A DNA stretch of 64,000 nt from positions 248,001 through 312,000 of the forward strand of contig CDRNVI010000011.1 of NCBI GenBank assembly GCA_977017575.1, given 5' to 3'. This stretch comes from Paramoeba atlantica. Lineage: Eukaryota > Discosea. The position numbers and the translations under genes were made by a program. The notes below the pieces were generated by a model that saw only the letters and a list, made by a program, of their open reading frames with translations, ran no database searches and was not told the DNA's origin. Positions 1-9,020 of the stretch are shown here, piece by piece; the first letter of the stretch is position 1; each line of letters opens with the position of its first letter.

Positions 1-132
1 TTAATTCCAGAAGGTTCTACTTTCACCGGTTTAAGGAGTACATGGATTCCAAAGAACTTGCTTAATAAAACTGCTCCTGGTACAGTTTTGAGGGATGATA
101 ACAATTTCCCATTACTACACACGGAGCTCTAA
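1..132 (+). CDS. C-terminal end of an unidentified protein (partial)
   Basis: Frame 1 is open from the first base for 43 codons and stops at 130-132. The peptide contains TFTGLRSTWIPKNLLNKT and shows no domain I recognise. Phrases such as TFTGLRS are loosely like the last repeat of the LRR proteins downstream, but one partial repeat is not enough to assign it. It could be the tail of a host gene that starts left of the window or a chance open frame. Confidence 0.3.
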   Translation, partial: LIPEGSTFTGLRSTWIPKNLLNKTAPGTVLRDDNNFPLLHTEL

Positions 133-744
133 AAACAAACGTCGTGCACCGCACATTATTTGTCAGTTGTACGCTTACATTACATTTCGGCCGATTGATA
201 TCTCATTCGTGGTACGCACTGTTTTTACCAAAGTAATTTTAATGTAAAGTCATTTTGAAGCGAAGAAAGATAATTCATAGATTTCTTTCATACCATCAAT
301 GGTCCATGATAGTGTAATTCTCTTGTTCTACACCAAATTACTCCCCCCTCCATAAGTAATTATAAATACACCTTGAACTAGCACTTTTACTCCCTTGCGA
401 CTTATAATTCCTATGCCTTTCATAAGTAATTATAAATACAACTTCGATCGATTCGATCGATATTTTTTGTCGCGTTTTTTTTATTTTCTCTTTTTTGTCA
501 TTTCTATTTATTTTTAGTGTCCTGTCACTACTTCACTTAATCCTTCTCAAAGATGTCTCGAAAAAGGTCATCAAGCGGGTCTTCTTCAATAGCCGACTTA
601 TCTCGGTTGGCGGTAGACCATCAAAAAGGTGGGTTGAGAAAAAGGTTCTCTGGTTTCACTCCATATTCGAAATGAGTGAAATATTTAGCATAACAATTTT
701 AGTGCTATACACTGTATATACCATCACCCTGTTGGCTGGTATTT

Positions 745-985
745 TATTCTGTACCTTGTTGACACCCCCCATGTGCCCCTTCTCCCAGCCACGCTCCCCG
801 CCACGCTTGCCACCGCGCGACCCGCCGCTCTCCCCGCCACGCTCACCACTGCGCTCCCCCCGCCCCACCCGCCGCGCTTCCGCCTCGCTACCCGACGCGC
901 CACCCGTAGCTCTCCCCACCGCATTTTCCGAGTATGGAGCTACCCGGCGTCAGCACAAGACGTCAAGAAACTGCGTCTCTTGCTC
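745..985 (+). repeat. C-rich repeat with conserved 3' module; SL-like 15-mer at its start
   Basis: A very C-rich tract (about 766-930) ends in a unique module at 935-971 (GAGCTACCCGGCGTCAGC and following). The same arrangement, C-rich tract plus nearly the same module, recurs at 18120-18685. The upstream edge contains TTCTGTACCTTGTTG (747-761), a 15-mer shared with the SL-like sequence at 26164. Long proline-rich or arginine-rich frames through the tract are composition effects. It looks like a dispersed repeat of unknown class. Confidence 0.5.
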
Positions 986-1224
986 CCATCCTGAATGAAG
1001 GTCAATCGCGGCGATCTGCGATTGGCTATGCAAACTGCTCCGAAAGGAGCGGTGACGGCTCGGAATATACCTGAGCTGTCAGCCACCTCATCTGGATGGT
1101 TGAGGGCCCACAGCCTTTCGAGGCCAAATGGGCGGCTGACCATGACCATACATGTATACTGTGACCCCCCCCTTTAATATGGACAGGGGGTATCCCCCCC
1201 CTTTATTATGGACAAATCCGACCG

Positions 1225-1243
1225 GGCGCCGCGCAGCGGCGCC
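1225..1243 (+). repeat. GC-rich mini-hairpin plus T tract (copy 1)
   Basis: GGCGCCGC, loop GCA, GCGGCGCC, followed by a T run at 1246-1256. First of six copies in the first 14 kb, each placed just inside an end of one of three DNA elements. Confidence 0.75.
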
Positions 1244-1373
1244 AATTTTTTTTTTTGACGTACCCTTTTTTTTGTCTCTTTTTTTCTGTTTTTTAGGGTA
1301 TCTGTAGCTAGGTAATTTTATCAGCTTTCACATAGTTCGTCATGTTCATATATTTCAGTCATTTTTCAACCTA

Positions 1374-1781
1374 ATGAATTCCGTGGAAGGACCCTTAACC
1401 TCTTGGATTAAGGCAACACCCCCAAAGCCACAGGTAGGTAATCCAACAATGTTGATTACAAATGAGCGCAATGTCCACGCTTCTTTAGATATCCACGTGA
1501 AAGAGAAAAGGGGACGAACTGAGCTTAATATATACGAGAAGCGCGAAATCTGCCGATCGACTCTCTCGGTAAAAAGAATCCGAGAAAAATACGGAATTTC
1601 GCGAAGCGGAGTATATGAAATCCGTAGCCACGGTATGAGCTACTTTCAAAAACTCATTGATCGTTCCATGGGGAGCAACCACAGGAGACTCCTCCCACCC
1701 TGGTTGATACGTGGAAAAAATTTCGACGTCCCAAAAGCTGTCTTACCACGCACGCGGTGGATCAGCTCTGCCAAAACGTAA
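1374..1781 (+). CDS. HTH (psq/CENP-B-like) protein of the transposon
   Basis: The frame encodes 135 residues. Residues about 45-85 read like the DNA-binding helix-turn-helix at the N-terminus of pogo/CENP-B transposases: a basic RTELNIYEKREI helix, then SVKRIREKYGISRSGVYEI, where the KYGIS-S-VY pattern is the recognition turn. After about 1661 this frame loses sense, while the overlapping frame +2 is open and reads naturally into the protease, so the two are probably one protein of about 330 residues separated by a one-base shift between 1661 and 1700, or the element is decayed. It lies wholly inside the 1159-2957 element. Confidence 0.55.
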   Translation: MNSVEGPLTSWIKATPPKPQVGNPTMLITNERNVHASLDIHVKEKRGRTELNIYEKREICRSTLSVKRIREKYGISRSGVYEIRSHGMSYFQKLIDRSMGSNHRRLLPPWLIRGKNFDVPKAVLPRTRWISSAKT

Positions 1782-2398
1782 TGGAGGTATATCGGGAATT
1801 GCCTAATGCAGACAGGCATCTCATGTTCCTAAATACCGGACAGACGCAGTTGATGTTAGGCCTGGGCCGCGAGCCAAAACAGCATATTACATCGGTTCGT
1901 CGAATAGCCGCGGCTTTAATTTTTAATGGGCATTTTATCCTTGTCAATTTCCAGAGGTTTGGGCTAACTGTTTTCGACAGTTACGAAACATATTGTCCCT
2001 CTGCTCGATCTGATTTTCTGAACAGCATCATGATTCACATGCGTCCGCTGATAGGTTTCTCTGCGGAGATGAAGATTAAATACGCCGCAGTGCCGCAACA
2101 GCAACCAATGACGAATGAATGCGGGCTCCATTTGGTAAACAATCTGTGTAACTTGCTTTTTTTAGTTCCCGTGGAGAACAAGCTCACACGCAAAAATATC
2201 TCAAAAACATGGCGACCATGCGTTCCCGGTGCTCTGTCTAATCGTCCTGCCCTCACTGAAGAGCTTCACGATGAGGAAATAATTGACACTCAAGATTGTT
2301 TGGGGCAACTAATGCTTCATCCAGACAATGACCGCGGGGACATGGACACAGAGGGGTGGGATCAGTCAGTAGCGTATGATGATACTTTTGAATTGTAA
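1757..2398 (+). CDS. Ulp1/C48-like cysteine protease of the transposon
   Basis: The 213-residue product has the order of catalytic residues of the Ulp1/SENP (C48) family: His59 in GHFILVNF, Asp74 in TVFDSY, a Gln in VPQQQPM (114-116) and nucleophile Cys122 in TNECGLHLVNN. Spacing fits a C48 domain. Ulp1-type proteases are known passengers of some DNA transposons (for example KDZ and some Mutator-like elements). The same frame is open upstream to 1661, so the natural protein probably starts in the HTH frame rather than at this ATG. The C-terminus is acidic (DNDRGDMDTEGWD). Function in transposition is inferred. Confidence 0.7.
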   Translation: MDQLCQNVMEVYRELPNADRHLMFLNTGQTQLMLGLGREPKQHITSVRRIAAALIFNGHFILVNFQRFGLTVFDSYETYCPSARSDFLNSIMIHMRPLIGFSAEMKIKYAAVPQQQPMTNECGLHLVNNLCNLLFLVPVENKLTRKNISKTWRPCVPGALSNRPALTEELHDEEIIDTQDCLGQLMLHPDNDRGDMDTEGWDQSVAYDDTFEL

Positions 2399-2849
2399 AA
2401 GGGCTGTTATTTTATTTTGTTGTGATAAGTTTACGTGGGTTTTTTTACGTGAGCTCTTAACGTTGGTCTTGTTTTTTCCCGTCGTGAACGTAAGTTCTTT
2501 CTTTCCACCTTTAGTTCATTTGCGTGAAACTTTGTATGAGTAGGAAGTTTGGGCTCGATTTTTACGTTAGAACATCTACAATTTAACTGAATGGAACCTT
2601 TATAGCTACACGGAATATAGAGCTGAATGTGAGCATGCATGATTTTTTGCTTGTTGTTAATTTTTTATTCCTAATTATAGTGTACATCAATAATGTATAT
2701 CCTCCATGTACCCTTCACCCTTATGAAGAAGTGCCCCTTCACCCCTCATTGACGCCCTCCTCCCCCGCCCTCTTCCTCTGCTCTCCTCGCCCTCTCTCCT
2801 GGACATGGATTTTACAAATTTGATTTTTTGTCGTATTATAAGTAAAAAA

Positions 2850-2868
2850 GGTGCCGTGAAGCGGCGCC
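2850..2868 (+). repeat. GC-rich mini-hairpin plus T tract (copy 2)
   Basis: GGTGCCGTGAAGCGGCGCC followed by GAATTTTTTTT. Right-hand partner of the copy at 1225 in the same element; one arm has two changes. Confidence 0.7.
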
Positions 2869-3121
2869 GAATTTTTTTTCACACCCCTTTCATCGCCCCC
2901 CCCCTTTATTATGGACAAAAGCCGAAAAAGTGTCCATATTAAAGGGGGAGGTCACAGTACCATCACATCACATGAAATTCCAATTTCTACCCCTCTCCAG
3001 GTTCACTAGATTCACATCCATAAGTGATTATAATTATAAATATAAATTCAAAAAAATTATAATTTATACTTATAATTACTTGTGTAGGGGGGAGTAGTGT
3101 AAATTTGAGTTTACAGTAAGT

Positions 3122-3832
3122 ATGTCTCTTCAAAACTTGGTTTACGAAGGCCTCCAGCGAGGAAGAGCACGAAATATCCCTATGCCTGTAGAATATGACT
3201 TGATACGCATGCTACAGAATATTACTAGCCCAGATCCTTTGTACAATACGAGTCTTTCTTCCTGTGAGTGGGAATTCGCTTCATGTGATGAAGAGCGTAA
3301 TGTCGTTAGCGTAGATCTCGAGAATCACAGACTTGAGGGGGAAATAAACTGGAAGCATGCTCCAACGACTATCGAGGGGTTCTATATTGGCAGGAATCTT
3401 CTCCGAGGAAGTATTGCGCTCGCTATTATGCCCCCACAACTCGAAGTATTAAACGCACGAGATAACTGTTTGACAGGAACTATTCAGTTTTCCGAAGCAC
3501 CTCGATCAATTAAACACATTCTATTAGATCACAACTTGCTATCCGGAGAGATTCGACTTCGCGGTTTGCCGCAAACTTTTGAAGTATTGGACGTTTCTCA
3601 TAACACTCTGACCGGAGCACTAGATTTCTATAATTTTCCATCCACTCTTCGTGTGTTACGTCTGAACGATAATTTATTTACCGGTTCTGTTGAACTGGAT
3701 TTCTTTCCCGACCAAATTGAAGAAGTATATCTTCATAACAATCCGAATCTAGAGGGCGACTGGTTTTGGCTAAAAATTCCAATGTCGATAAAGGATTGGA
3801 AATGGGAAAATACTAAAATTGTAGAATTCTAG
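3122..3832 (+). CDS. Leucine-rich repeat protein
   Basis: 236 residues. An N-terminal cap (about 20-70) has the LRRNT-like pattern C-x-W-x-F-x-S-C (SSCEWEFASCDEE). It is followed by about five or six repeats of roughly 23 residues of the form L-x-x-N-x-L-x-G-x-I-x-L-x-x-L-P-x-x-L, for example LLDHNLLSGEIRL. The last repeat (PNLEGDWFW) closes the solenoid. There is no clear signal peptide or membrane segment, so it may be cytosolic. Short LRR proteins of this style are common in kinetoplastids and other protists; their roles are mostly unknown. A paralogue lies at 13972-14574. A candidate splice acceptor (TTTACAG) ends 5 bases before the ATG. Confidence 0.75.
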   Translation: MSLQNLVYEGLQRGRARNIPMPVEYDLIRMLQNITSPDPLYNTSLSSCEWEFASCDEERNVVSVDLENHRLEGEINWKHAPTTIEGFYIGRNLLRGSIALAIMPPQLEVLNARDNCLTGTIQFSEAPRSIKHILLDHNLLSGEIRLRGLPQTFEVLDVSHNTLTGALDFYNFPSTLRVLRLNDNLFTGSVELDFFPDQIEEVYLHNNPNLEGDWFWLKIPMSIKDWKWENTKIVEF

Positions 3833-4082
3833 AAAGTCGATACACGGGGAGCTACGGCCTAAAATTCTGAAACAGCCCTAAACAGTGGTTTTTTTTCAGT
3901 ATGTAAGTTTTAAGTTGTTTCAGCAAAATAACTTATTAGTGCGATTCTGGAAAAGCTTTTTTATTTAACAATGATCCAGCGATACTAAGAGGGGGGGCCA
4001 CCGCCAATGCGACACTGCCATATTCTGCCGATCGCAGGGGTTTCGTCCTTTTGAGGCGTACTTTATTTTTGGAACCTGCCCC

Positions 4083-4099
4083 GCGCCGCGAAGCGGCGC
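4083..4099 (+). repeat. GC-rich mini-hairpin plus T-rich run (copy 3)
   Basis: GCGCCGCGAAGCGGCGC: perfect arms with a GAA loop, followed by GCTTCTTTT. Left-hand copy of the 3985-5306 element. Confidence 0.75.
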
Positions 4100-4364
4100 G
4101 CTTCTTTTGTGTGGAAAGCTTTTTTTGATTTGGTGCTTATATGCCCCTCCAGTAATAGAATCGATTTTGGATCAAAATGGATCAAATCCTTATTACTGAG
4201 GGGGCATACTTTTTGGGAGAGAAAGGTGCTTTTTTGTTCATGAGTGCGTTGATTTTCAGTCCATCCAACCCCGCAACCACGCTCCACATTCGCTCCCTTG
4301 CAACCGCCCTCACCCCGCCCAAATACCCCCACCCGCCCAAACACCTACTGGACATTAAACGGGA

Positions 4365-4630
4365 CATTAAACGCGGTGGTTGTTTTCAACGTAGAAGTCA
4401 CTCATGCTGCGTGCTTCGAGTTGAAAACTACCCCCGCGTTTAATGAAGCGACTAAAAAAGAAAAATTGCCAAAAAGATCACGAATAATACAATTTTTTGG
4501 GTGAAAATGCCCGATTTTTGGGCCAAAAAAGCGAAATTTTGACCCAAATTTGGGCTGCTTTTGATGCCTTACCAGTAGGGGTAGGAGGCGCACCTGACGA
4601 AAAAACCGTCGTAGAATGGTAGCCCAAACT
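4365..4630 (+). repeat. Dispersed repeat shared with 11813-12075
   Basis: The stretch beginning AAACGCGGTGGTTGTTTTCA and ending near GTCGTAGAATGG aligns along its length with 11830-12075, including a weaker version of the foldback (about 4366-4390 against 4420-4443) and the phrase TGATGCCTTACCAGTA. A shorter relative of the last phrase is at 12415. Copies have drifted, so they are old. It carries no gene. Confidence 0.65.
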
Positions 4631-5172
4631 CTTAAAATATGTTTTAGGAGTCGATTTAGGAAAAATAATATTTTTACTTTTCTTTTGGATTTTTTTTGGA
4701 ATTTCGAACTTGTCGGGCCCCTCCTACGCGTACCAGGGGGGTTCACCCCCAAGTGGGGGGGGGGGGGGGGGAATTATCGCCGCGGCGTACTCTAACACTT
4801 CCCTTCGCTGGATTTCGAAACATAAGATTTTTAAAGAGCATATGCCCCCCCTCGACCCCCCATTTTTTTCAACTTTGTTTTTCAATGTTTGGACCTACGA
4901 CGACTATGTTGTATGCCAGGTGACGCTTCGCGAGGAAGGGCTTGCAAAGTCAATCCTCGACCTCATCACGTATCATGGTGTGTGGCTTGGTGTACATGAA
5001 AAAAAAATCATGTGGTGAAGTAAGCTCTCGAACTACAATCAAAACAAGGCAAATACTAAAAATTTAAGACTTTTAACACACATCTAACATAATTTTCGTA
5101 CATTTTTAGCAAAGAACATTTTTTTAGCACAAAGTACATGCTGGATGTCACGCTTAAGTAACTGAGGACTTA

Positions 5173-5190
5173 CGCCGCGAAGCGGCACCG
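5173..5190 (+). repeat. GC-rich mini-hairpin plus T tract (copy 4)
   Basis: CGCCGCGAAGCGGCACCG followed by a T9 run. Right-hand copy of the 3985-5306 element, in the same orientation as copy 3. Confidence 0.7.
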
Positions 5191-5436
5191 ATTTTTTTTT
5201 CACATGGGACTTTTTTTCTCCGCTGCAGTCCTCGTTAACAGCAGATTATTGCCCATTTCTGCCATATTCTGCCGATCACCACAGACGCGTGGCCCCCCCT
5301 CTAAGATAGCCTACTGGTCACAATCCAGTTGTTTAATTTTCTATGCGACAATCGTTTTATATACAAACGTTCAGCTTTTCTAGAGTAGTAACTCTCATTT
5401 ATTTAATAATTTTCAATACTTTTGTTGATTTATGTT

Positions 5437-5757
5437 TTACACAAGAACATTTGTGGGTTCTACCATACCGAGAGTAACTCGATTTAGTACGTCTTTTCCG
5501 ATCACTTCTTCTAGGCACTTGCGATGCATTCTGTTAAATTCCTCGAGTACAAGTCCACTGTGTACGTATCTGACTCCAGCGCGTGTAATTCTGCAAAGCA
5601 CTCCTTTTCTCGCAATAGACGGTCTTACAACTGCAATTTGTGCCGGACCGGCAACTTCTCCTCTGATGACCTCATCGAGCGTTCTTCTTACTTTAATGTC
5701 TCTTCTCAATGAGTTGGGTCCCATTATGTTTTGCAGAATCTTATCAATGTTAAGCAC
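5437..5757 (-). CDS. Divergent histone-fold (H4-like) protein
   Basis: 106 residues, small and basic. From about residue 48 the order resembles histone H4 helix 1, loop, helix 2: GVLCRITRAGVRYV against the H4 pattern A-I-R-R-L-A-R-R-G-G-V-K-R-I, then SGLVLEEFNRMHRKCLEEVI against S-G-L-I-Y-E-E-T-R-x-x-L-K-x-F-L-E-x-V-I. The third helix is short (RVTLGMVEP) and the usual C-terminal YGF tail is missing. The N-terminal 40 residues are not a typical lysine-rich H4 tail. Family assignment rests on pattern recognition only; it could be a histone variant, a viral-type histone relative or another small histone-fold protein. It lies on the opposite strand to its neighbours. Confidence 0.45.
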   Translation of the reverse strand: MLNIDKILQNIMGPNSLRRDIKVRRTLDEVIRGEVAGPAQIAVVRPSIARKGVLCRITRAGVRYVHSGLVLEEFNRMHRKCLEEVIGKDVLNRVTLGMVEPTNVLV

Positions 5758-6347
5758 ATGTTATACAAAACAATTAAACGTATATGGCATCTAATTTATG
5801 AGGGGCGGGGGTGTAGGCTTCCGGTGGGCCAGTGGAAAAATTAATCTTACTGCAATAATTTATCTTCTTGTGAACAGGGCATCGGTTTTTTGACAAGAGG
5901 AAAATATATTACATAAAACAATTACATTAAAAAAGTACATTCTTGCTGTCCCATTTTTACTTAGATTAACCCCTTTATTCTTCTATTTTGAAAGCATTGA
6001 AAACCCTATGTATACTGAAAAAAAGATTGATGATGCGATTAAAAGGGACATAAGACAAAAAGTGGGGAAAAATATTCGTCGCATTCTATTGACGATGAAA
6101 GCACCAAGAATGCCTTTCAAAAATGTCTCTCAAAAAAAAAAGAATGTCTTCATTAACATTTGGTGTGTCACAGAGAATATTTTTTTCTATCAATCTTGAG
6201 TATGATCATTTATCTTAAGTACGGCGTGCTTTTGTGCTAGTATAGAAGACGCTTACAGGTGATTCTTTCCAGCGGGAGGTACATGTATGTATTACACTAA
6301 CGTAGTAAATAAAACATTTTTCTAAATCATTACGTTATCATTCCAAT
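5758..6347. other. Intergenic, AT-rich, no gene seen
   Basis: AT-rich spacer between the histone-fold gene and NAA35. I see no repeat family member or RNA gene. Short frames such as 6008-6199 have random-looking composition. Confidence 0.5.
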
Positions 6348-6349
6348 AG
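6330..6349 (+). promoter_or_regulatory. Candidate trans-splice acceptor of NAA35
   Basis: ACGTTATCATTCCAATAG ends at 6349, only 5 bases before the ATG. The pyrimidine run is weak, so this is tentative. Confidence 0.35.
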
Positions 6350-6354
6350 CCTCC

Positions 6355-8631
6355 ATGAAAGAAGATAACTCGTGCGATTTGTTGGGAGACTTTAAAGCGG
6401 AAGCTGCTTCTCTTTCCCGCGGAGCAGTTGCGACTGCAGAAGGTGTGCAGTTGCACGATCTGATATCTGCGGTAGAAATTCTTGATCCGCGGACGGACAG
6501 CAATGTTTCCTACCAAAAGGTGAAAACATTGAGGTTACTTCAATTGAGTGGGGACATTCTTACTTACGACGAATTGAGTGGTATATCTCATCAAGATATG
6601 CAATCGTTTGTGCAGAATATGCTGGGGCTCGAAGTGCAGTGGTTAGAGGGTCGGTCCTTACCGCAAACAGTATACACCTGTCCGTATCTTTTTCGAATGG
6701 ATGACTTTAGACGTGTTTGTCCCATTTTACATGCTTACCTTCGTGGTGTTCTTCGCTTTCTTCTACTTACATTGGAAACTTTAATGCGAGCAGACGTTCG
6801 TGAGGACGATGAGTTTCCTGTATATACCTTCGGATTTGATCTCTTACACAATGATACGACTGAAAACGTCCTAGAAGCGCTCGATGAGGCTGCCAAGTTG
6901 TTAGAAAAACAAGGGGCATCACTACAACTGATTGCGTACTTTAGCTTGCATTCATCATTCATACGCTTACTCAACGAGTTGCCCCCTCGCAAAGTTTGTC
7001 CTTCCACATCAATTTCACAAACTCTGGAAAGCATTTCCAACTGCCTAAGCTTACTTCGCAGTACCGACGTGCGTACAGAGGCTTCGGTAAAAATGTTCCA
7101 CCCCGTAACTCTCAAATGGGTTGCCACTTTAACTCCTTTGCGTGTGCTAAAGCCACTGGAAAGAAATGACATTTTTCTCTACCTTCAAAAGATTGTTTCG
7201 GATATTGAAATCATACTATATTATACTAATTTCCTCCGGAAAGATCTTGCAGAGTACTTCACTTTCGTTTTGAGTTTCAGTTCCCGTCAACCTTGCCTTT
7301 TAGCGCGCTCACTGCTCATGCTTCTGACTTACGACCCGGAGAAAGAAATTTTTTTGAGCATTGCACCGATGATAAGTTGTGTTCAGTCTATGTTGACCGA
7401 CACTTATGGTTGCCCTACTATTGCGGCAGTTATTCAAGGCGAGACGAAAACTCTTCATGCAGTCTGCGAATATCGCAATCAAAGGATTCGAGACTTTAAA
7501 AAACATTCTGCACGAACTCCGCCTCAGGAATTGCTGGATATAAACCTAGAGAAGCAAATTATTTCAGCACAGGTAAGTGAAGTCGTTCACCTCATCGGGA
7601 GATTTTTTCTACATTTCATGTACTGTTCTCTTCATAATCGTGCAAAGTATCGACGGCGCCTTGCCAATCTATTTCCTGAGCTAGCAGGCCTGCAACAAAA
7701 AGCGTGGGACATTGACACCACCGTATTAGGAGGTGGCATGCTATGCGTTGAGCATTCTCAAAACATTGGAAAGGGTATGTCCGATGGCAATTCATGCGAA
7801 CAGTGCGCTTCAGTACAGCAAGCTGCGGTTCTGTCGGCTTTAGTGGTTGATCTTTCTACAAGGTTGATGATGGAATATCTTATCCTTGGAATCGAATTGC
7901 AGCTTTTCGCTAATGAAGAGCTGAATTTTGTGTTTTCATACATGGATTATATTTTGGCACACATGTGTGAGTTTTCTACGACTCTCTACCGAATTCGTGA
8001 GCTCATTCCGAGGAGTCCTAAAGCGATGAGACTTTTTTCCCCGATCGTTAGGGAAAGGAAGCTATGTTTCCCTACACCAACTGTTGCGCTCCGAGTAGAC
8101 GTTCAGCGTATAGCTCTGAATGCAGTGTTGAAGTTACACTTCTATTTGCAGCGCAGTGGAATTCTTGCACCTACCATAAAAAAGTCACTTTCTTCCCTTG
8201 AAATGAAATATAAGCATCGTTTTGGCCCCTTTGAATACCTCCTTCGTCCCTCCTATTTTTCATACGCTTCCTATCAAATAGCACTACTAAACATACAAGA
8301 GGTGGGACAAGAAAAGTTGCTTGAACGGACGCTCTCTCTCTTCTTTCAGGCGTTAGAGCGGTTGGAAGATGTAACTAGCACCGTACGATCTCACCAGAAT
8401 TCTGATCCACTATTTCTCGAACAAAGCGATTCCTTGAAGGCGGCCATAAAAAACAACATAGTCTGCGGCAAACTACTTAATACCTTATCGAAATCTGGGC
8501 AGACATCGCAGTGGGAGGCCACACTCGAGGTCCCTCCATCGGATGCTTTTTCCCGAGCTTGCCAAGGCCCACGAGAAAGCATGTCAAGGCAGATACCCCA
8601 GTATCGTCTATCTAGAAAAATTGAAGCGTAA
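6355..8631 (+). CDS. NAA35: NatC N-terminal acetyltransferase auxiliary subunit NAA35/MAK10
   Basis: 758 residues, close to the length of human NAA35. Family signatures are visible: EILDPRTDS (41-49; EMMDPKMDA in human), WLEGRSLPQTVYTC (96-109; human WLEGHSLAQTVFTC), a central SRQPCLLARSLL matching EQSPCVLSRSLL, HNRAKYRRRLANLFPE matching HNRARQRDKLGHILEE, and YKHRFGPFEYLLRP near residue 620 matching YEHRFAPFNSVMTP. NAA35 is the large scaffold that holds catalytic NAA30 and NAA38 and anchors NatC on the ribosome for co-translational acetylation of Met-hydrophobic N-termini. It is the first of three + strand housekeeping genes. The last 30 residues may be off: frame +2 is open from about 8543 to 8779 and ends with EFNFAFF, reminiscent of the family C-terminus, so a late frame change is possible. 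Confidence 0.85.
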   Translation: MKEDNSCDLLGDFKAEAASLSRGAVATAEGVQLHDLISAVEILDPRTDSNVSYQKVKTLRLLQLSGDILTYDELSGISHQDMQSFVQNMLGLEVQWLEGRSLPQTVYTCPYLFRMDDFRRVCPILHAYLRGVLRFLLLTLETLMRADVREDDEFPVYTFGFDLLHNDTTENVLEALDEAAKLLEKQGASLQLIAYFSLHSSFIRLLNELPPRKVCPSTSISQTLESISNCLSLLRSTDVRTEASVKMFHPVTLKWVATLTPLRVLKPLERNDIFLYLQKIVSDIEIILYYTNFLRKDLAEYFTFVLSFSSRQPCLLARSLLMLLTYDPEKEIFLSIAPMISCVQSMLTDTYGCPTIAAVIQGETKTLHAVCEYRNQRIRDFKKHSARTPPQELLDINLEKQIISAQVSEVVHLIGRFFLHFMYCSLHNRAKYRRRLANLFPELAGLQQKAWDIDTTVLGGGMLCVEHSQNIGKGMSDGNSCEQCASVQQAAVLSALVVDLSTRLMMEYLILGIELQLFANEELNFVFSYMDYILAHMCEFSTTLYRIRELIPRSPKAMRLFSPIVRERKLCFPTPTVALRVDVQRIALNAVLKLHFYLQRSGILAPTIKKSLSSLEMKYKHRFGPFEYLLRPSYFSYASYQIALLNIQEVGQEKLLERTLSLFFQALERLEDVTSTVRSHQNSDPLFLEQSDSLKAAIKNNIVCGKLLNTLSKSGQTSQWEATLEVPPSDAFSRACQGPRESMSRQIPQYRLSRKIEA

Positions 8632-9020
8632 GTGTACGTCTTCTAATCTACAGATAACTAGATTGCAATGGACTGAAAACGAAATTATAGCACAAGAGTT
8701 TAATTTTGCATTTTTCTCCCATCTCCGAATGCGTTACAATCCTTCGTTTGTTAACTTCCACAACAACATTGGGTTCTAATATTTGCTTTAGTATTAATAT
8801 TTGCTTTAGTATTAGTCTGAGAATTAACCTCGCACGCCAGTGATATAGCAGCCACCCACACTTACAACCTTCTCCCACTACTTGTCACTTTCTCCCCTTT
8901 TTTCCTCCACAACCCGCTTTCCTTTTCTGAAAAATATCATATTCTCTTCAAAAAAATATTTTTATTAAACGATTTTAGCAAACGAAAGAAATCTTTTCTT
9001 AATCTCTCTCCCCCCTTCCC
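8632..9020. other. Intergenic spacer with a short tandem duplication and splice acceptor
   Basis: Contains a direct duplication of TAATATTTGCTTTAGTATT (about 8774-8814) and, nearer the next gene, ATTAAACGATTTTAG ending at about 8980, a plausible trans-splice acceptor for PSMA4 with a 5' UTR of about 40 bases. Confidence 0.4.

Larger units (their letters stand above)
1159..2957 (+). mobile_element. DNA transposon with 27-bp TIRs and TA flanks, carrying an HTH/Ulp1-like gene
   Basis: The ends are inverted repeats of 27 bp (1159-1185 and 2931-2957) differing at one base: CTGTGA, a run of eight mostly C, then TTTAATATGGACA. Both are flanked by TA (1157-1158, 2958-2959), the duplication used by the Tc1/mariner/pogo superfamily. 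Inside each end lies a second TIR-like copy, C-run plus TTTATTATGGACAAA (about 1193-1215 and 2896-2920), both in the same orientation, followed or preceded by a GC-rich mini-hairpin with a T tract (1225-1243, 2850-2868). Two overlapping frames inside encode an HTH and a cysteine protease. No DDE transposase is visible, so it may be non-autonomous. Confidence 0.75.
3985..5306 (+). mobile_element. Non-coding DNA element with TIRs and internal direct modules
   Basis: Left end CTAAGAGGGGGGGCCAC (3985-4001) pairs with the reverse complement of 5289-5306 (16 of 18 matches), both next to TA. Just inside, TGCCATATTCTGCCGATC occurs in the same orientation at both ends (4015-4033 and 5258-5276), then a GC mini-hairpin at each side (4083, 5173). 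This is the same plan as the elements at 1159 and 12646. The interior holds a repeat shared with 11813-12075 and no convincing gene. Confidence 0.65.

Noticed and set aside
495-998. A 167-residue frame near the left edge
   Set aside because: The second half is the C-rich repeat; the first half has no recognisable domain.
6355-8631. Gamma-tubulin complex component
   Set aside because: At first glance a long helical protein of that size, but WLEGRSLPQTVYTC, DPRTDS and HRFGPFEYLLRP are specific to NAA35/MAK10.
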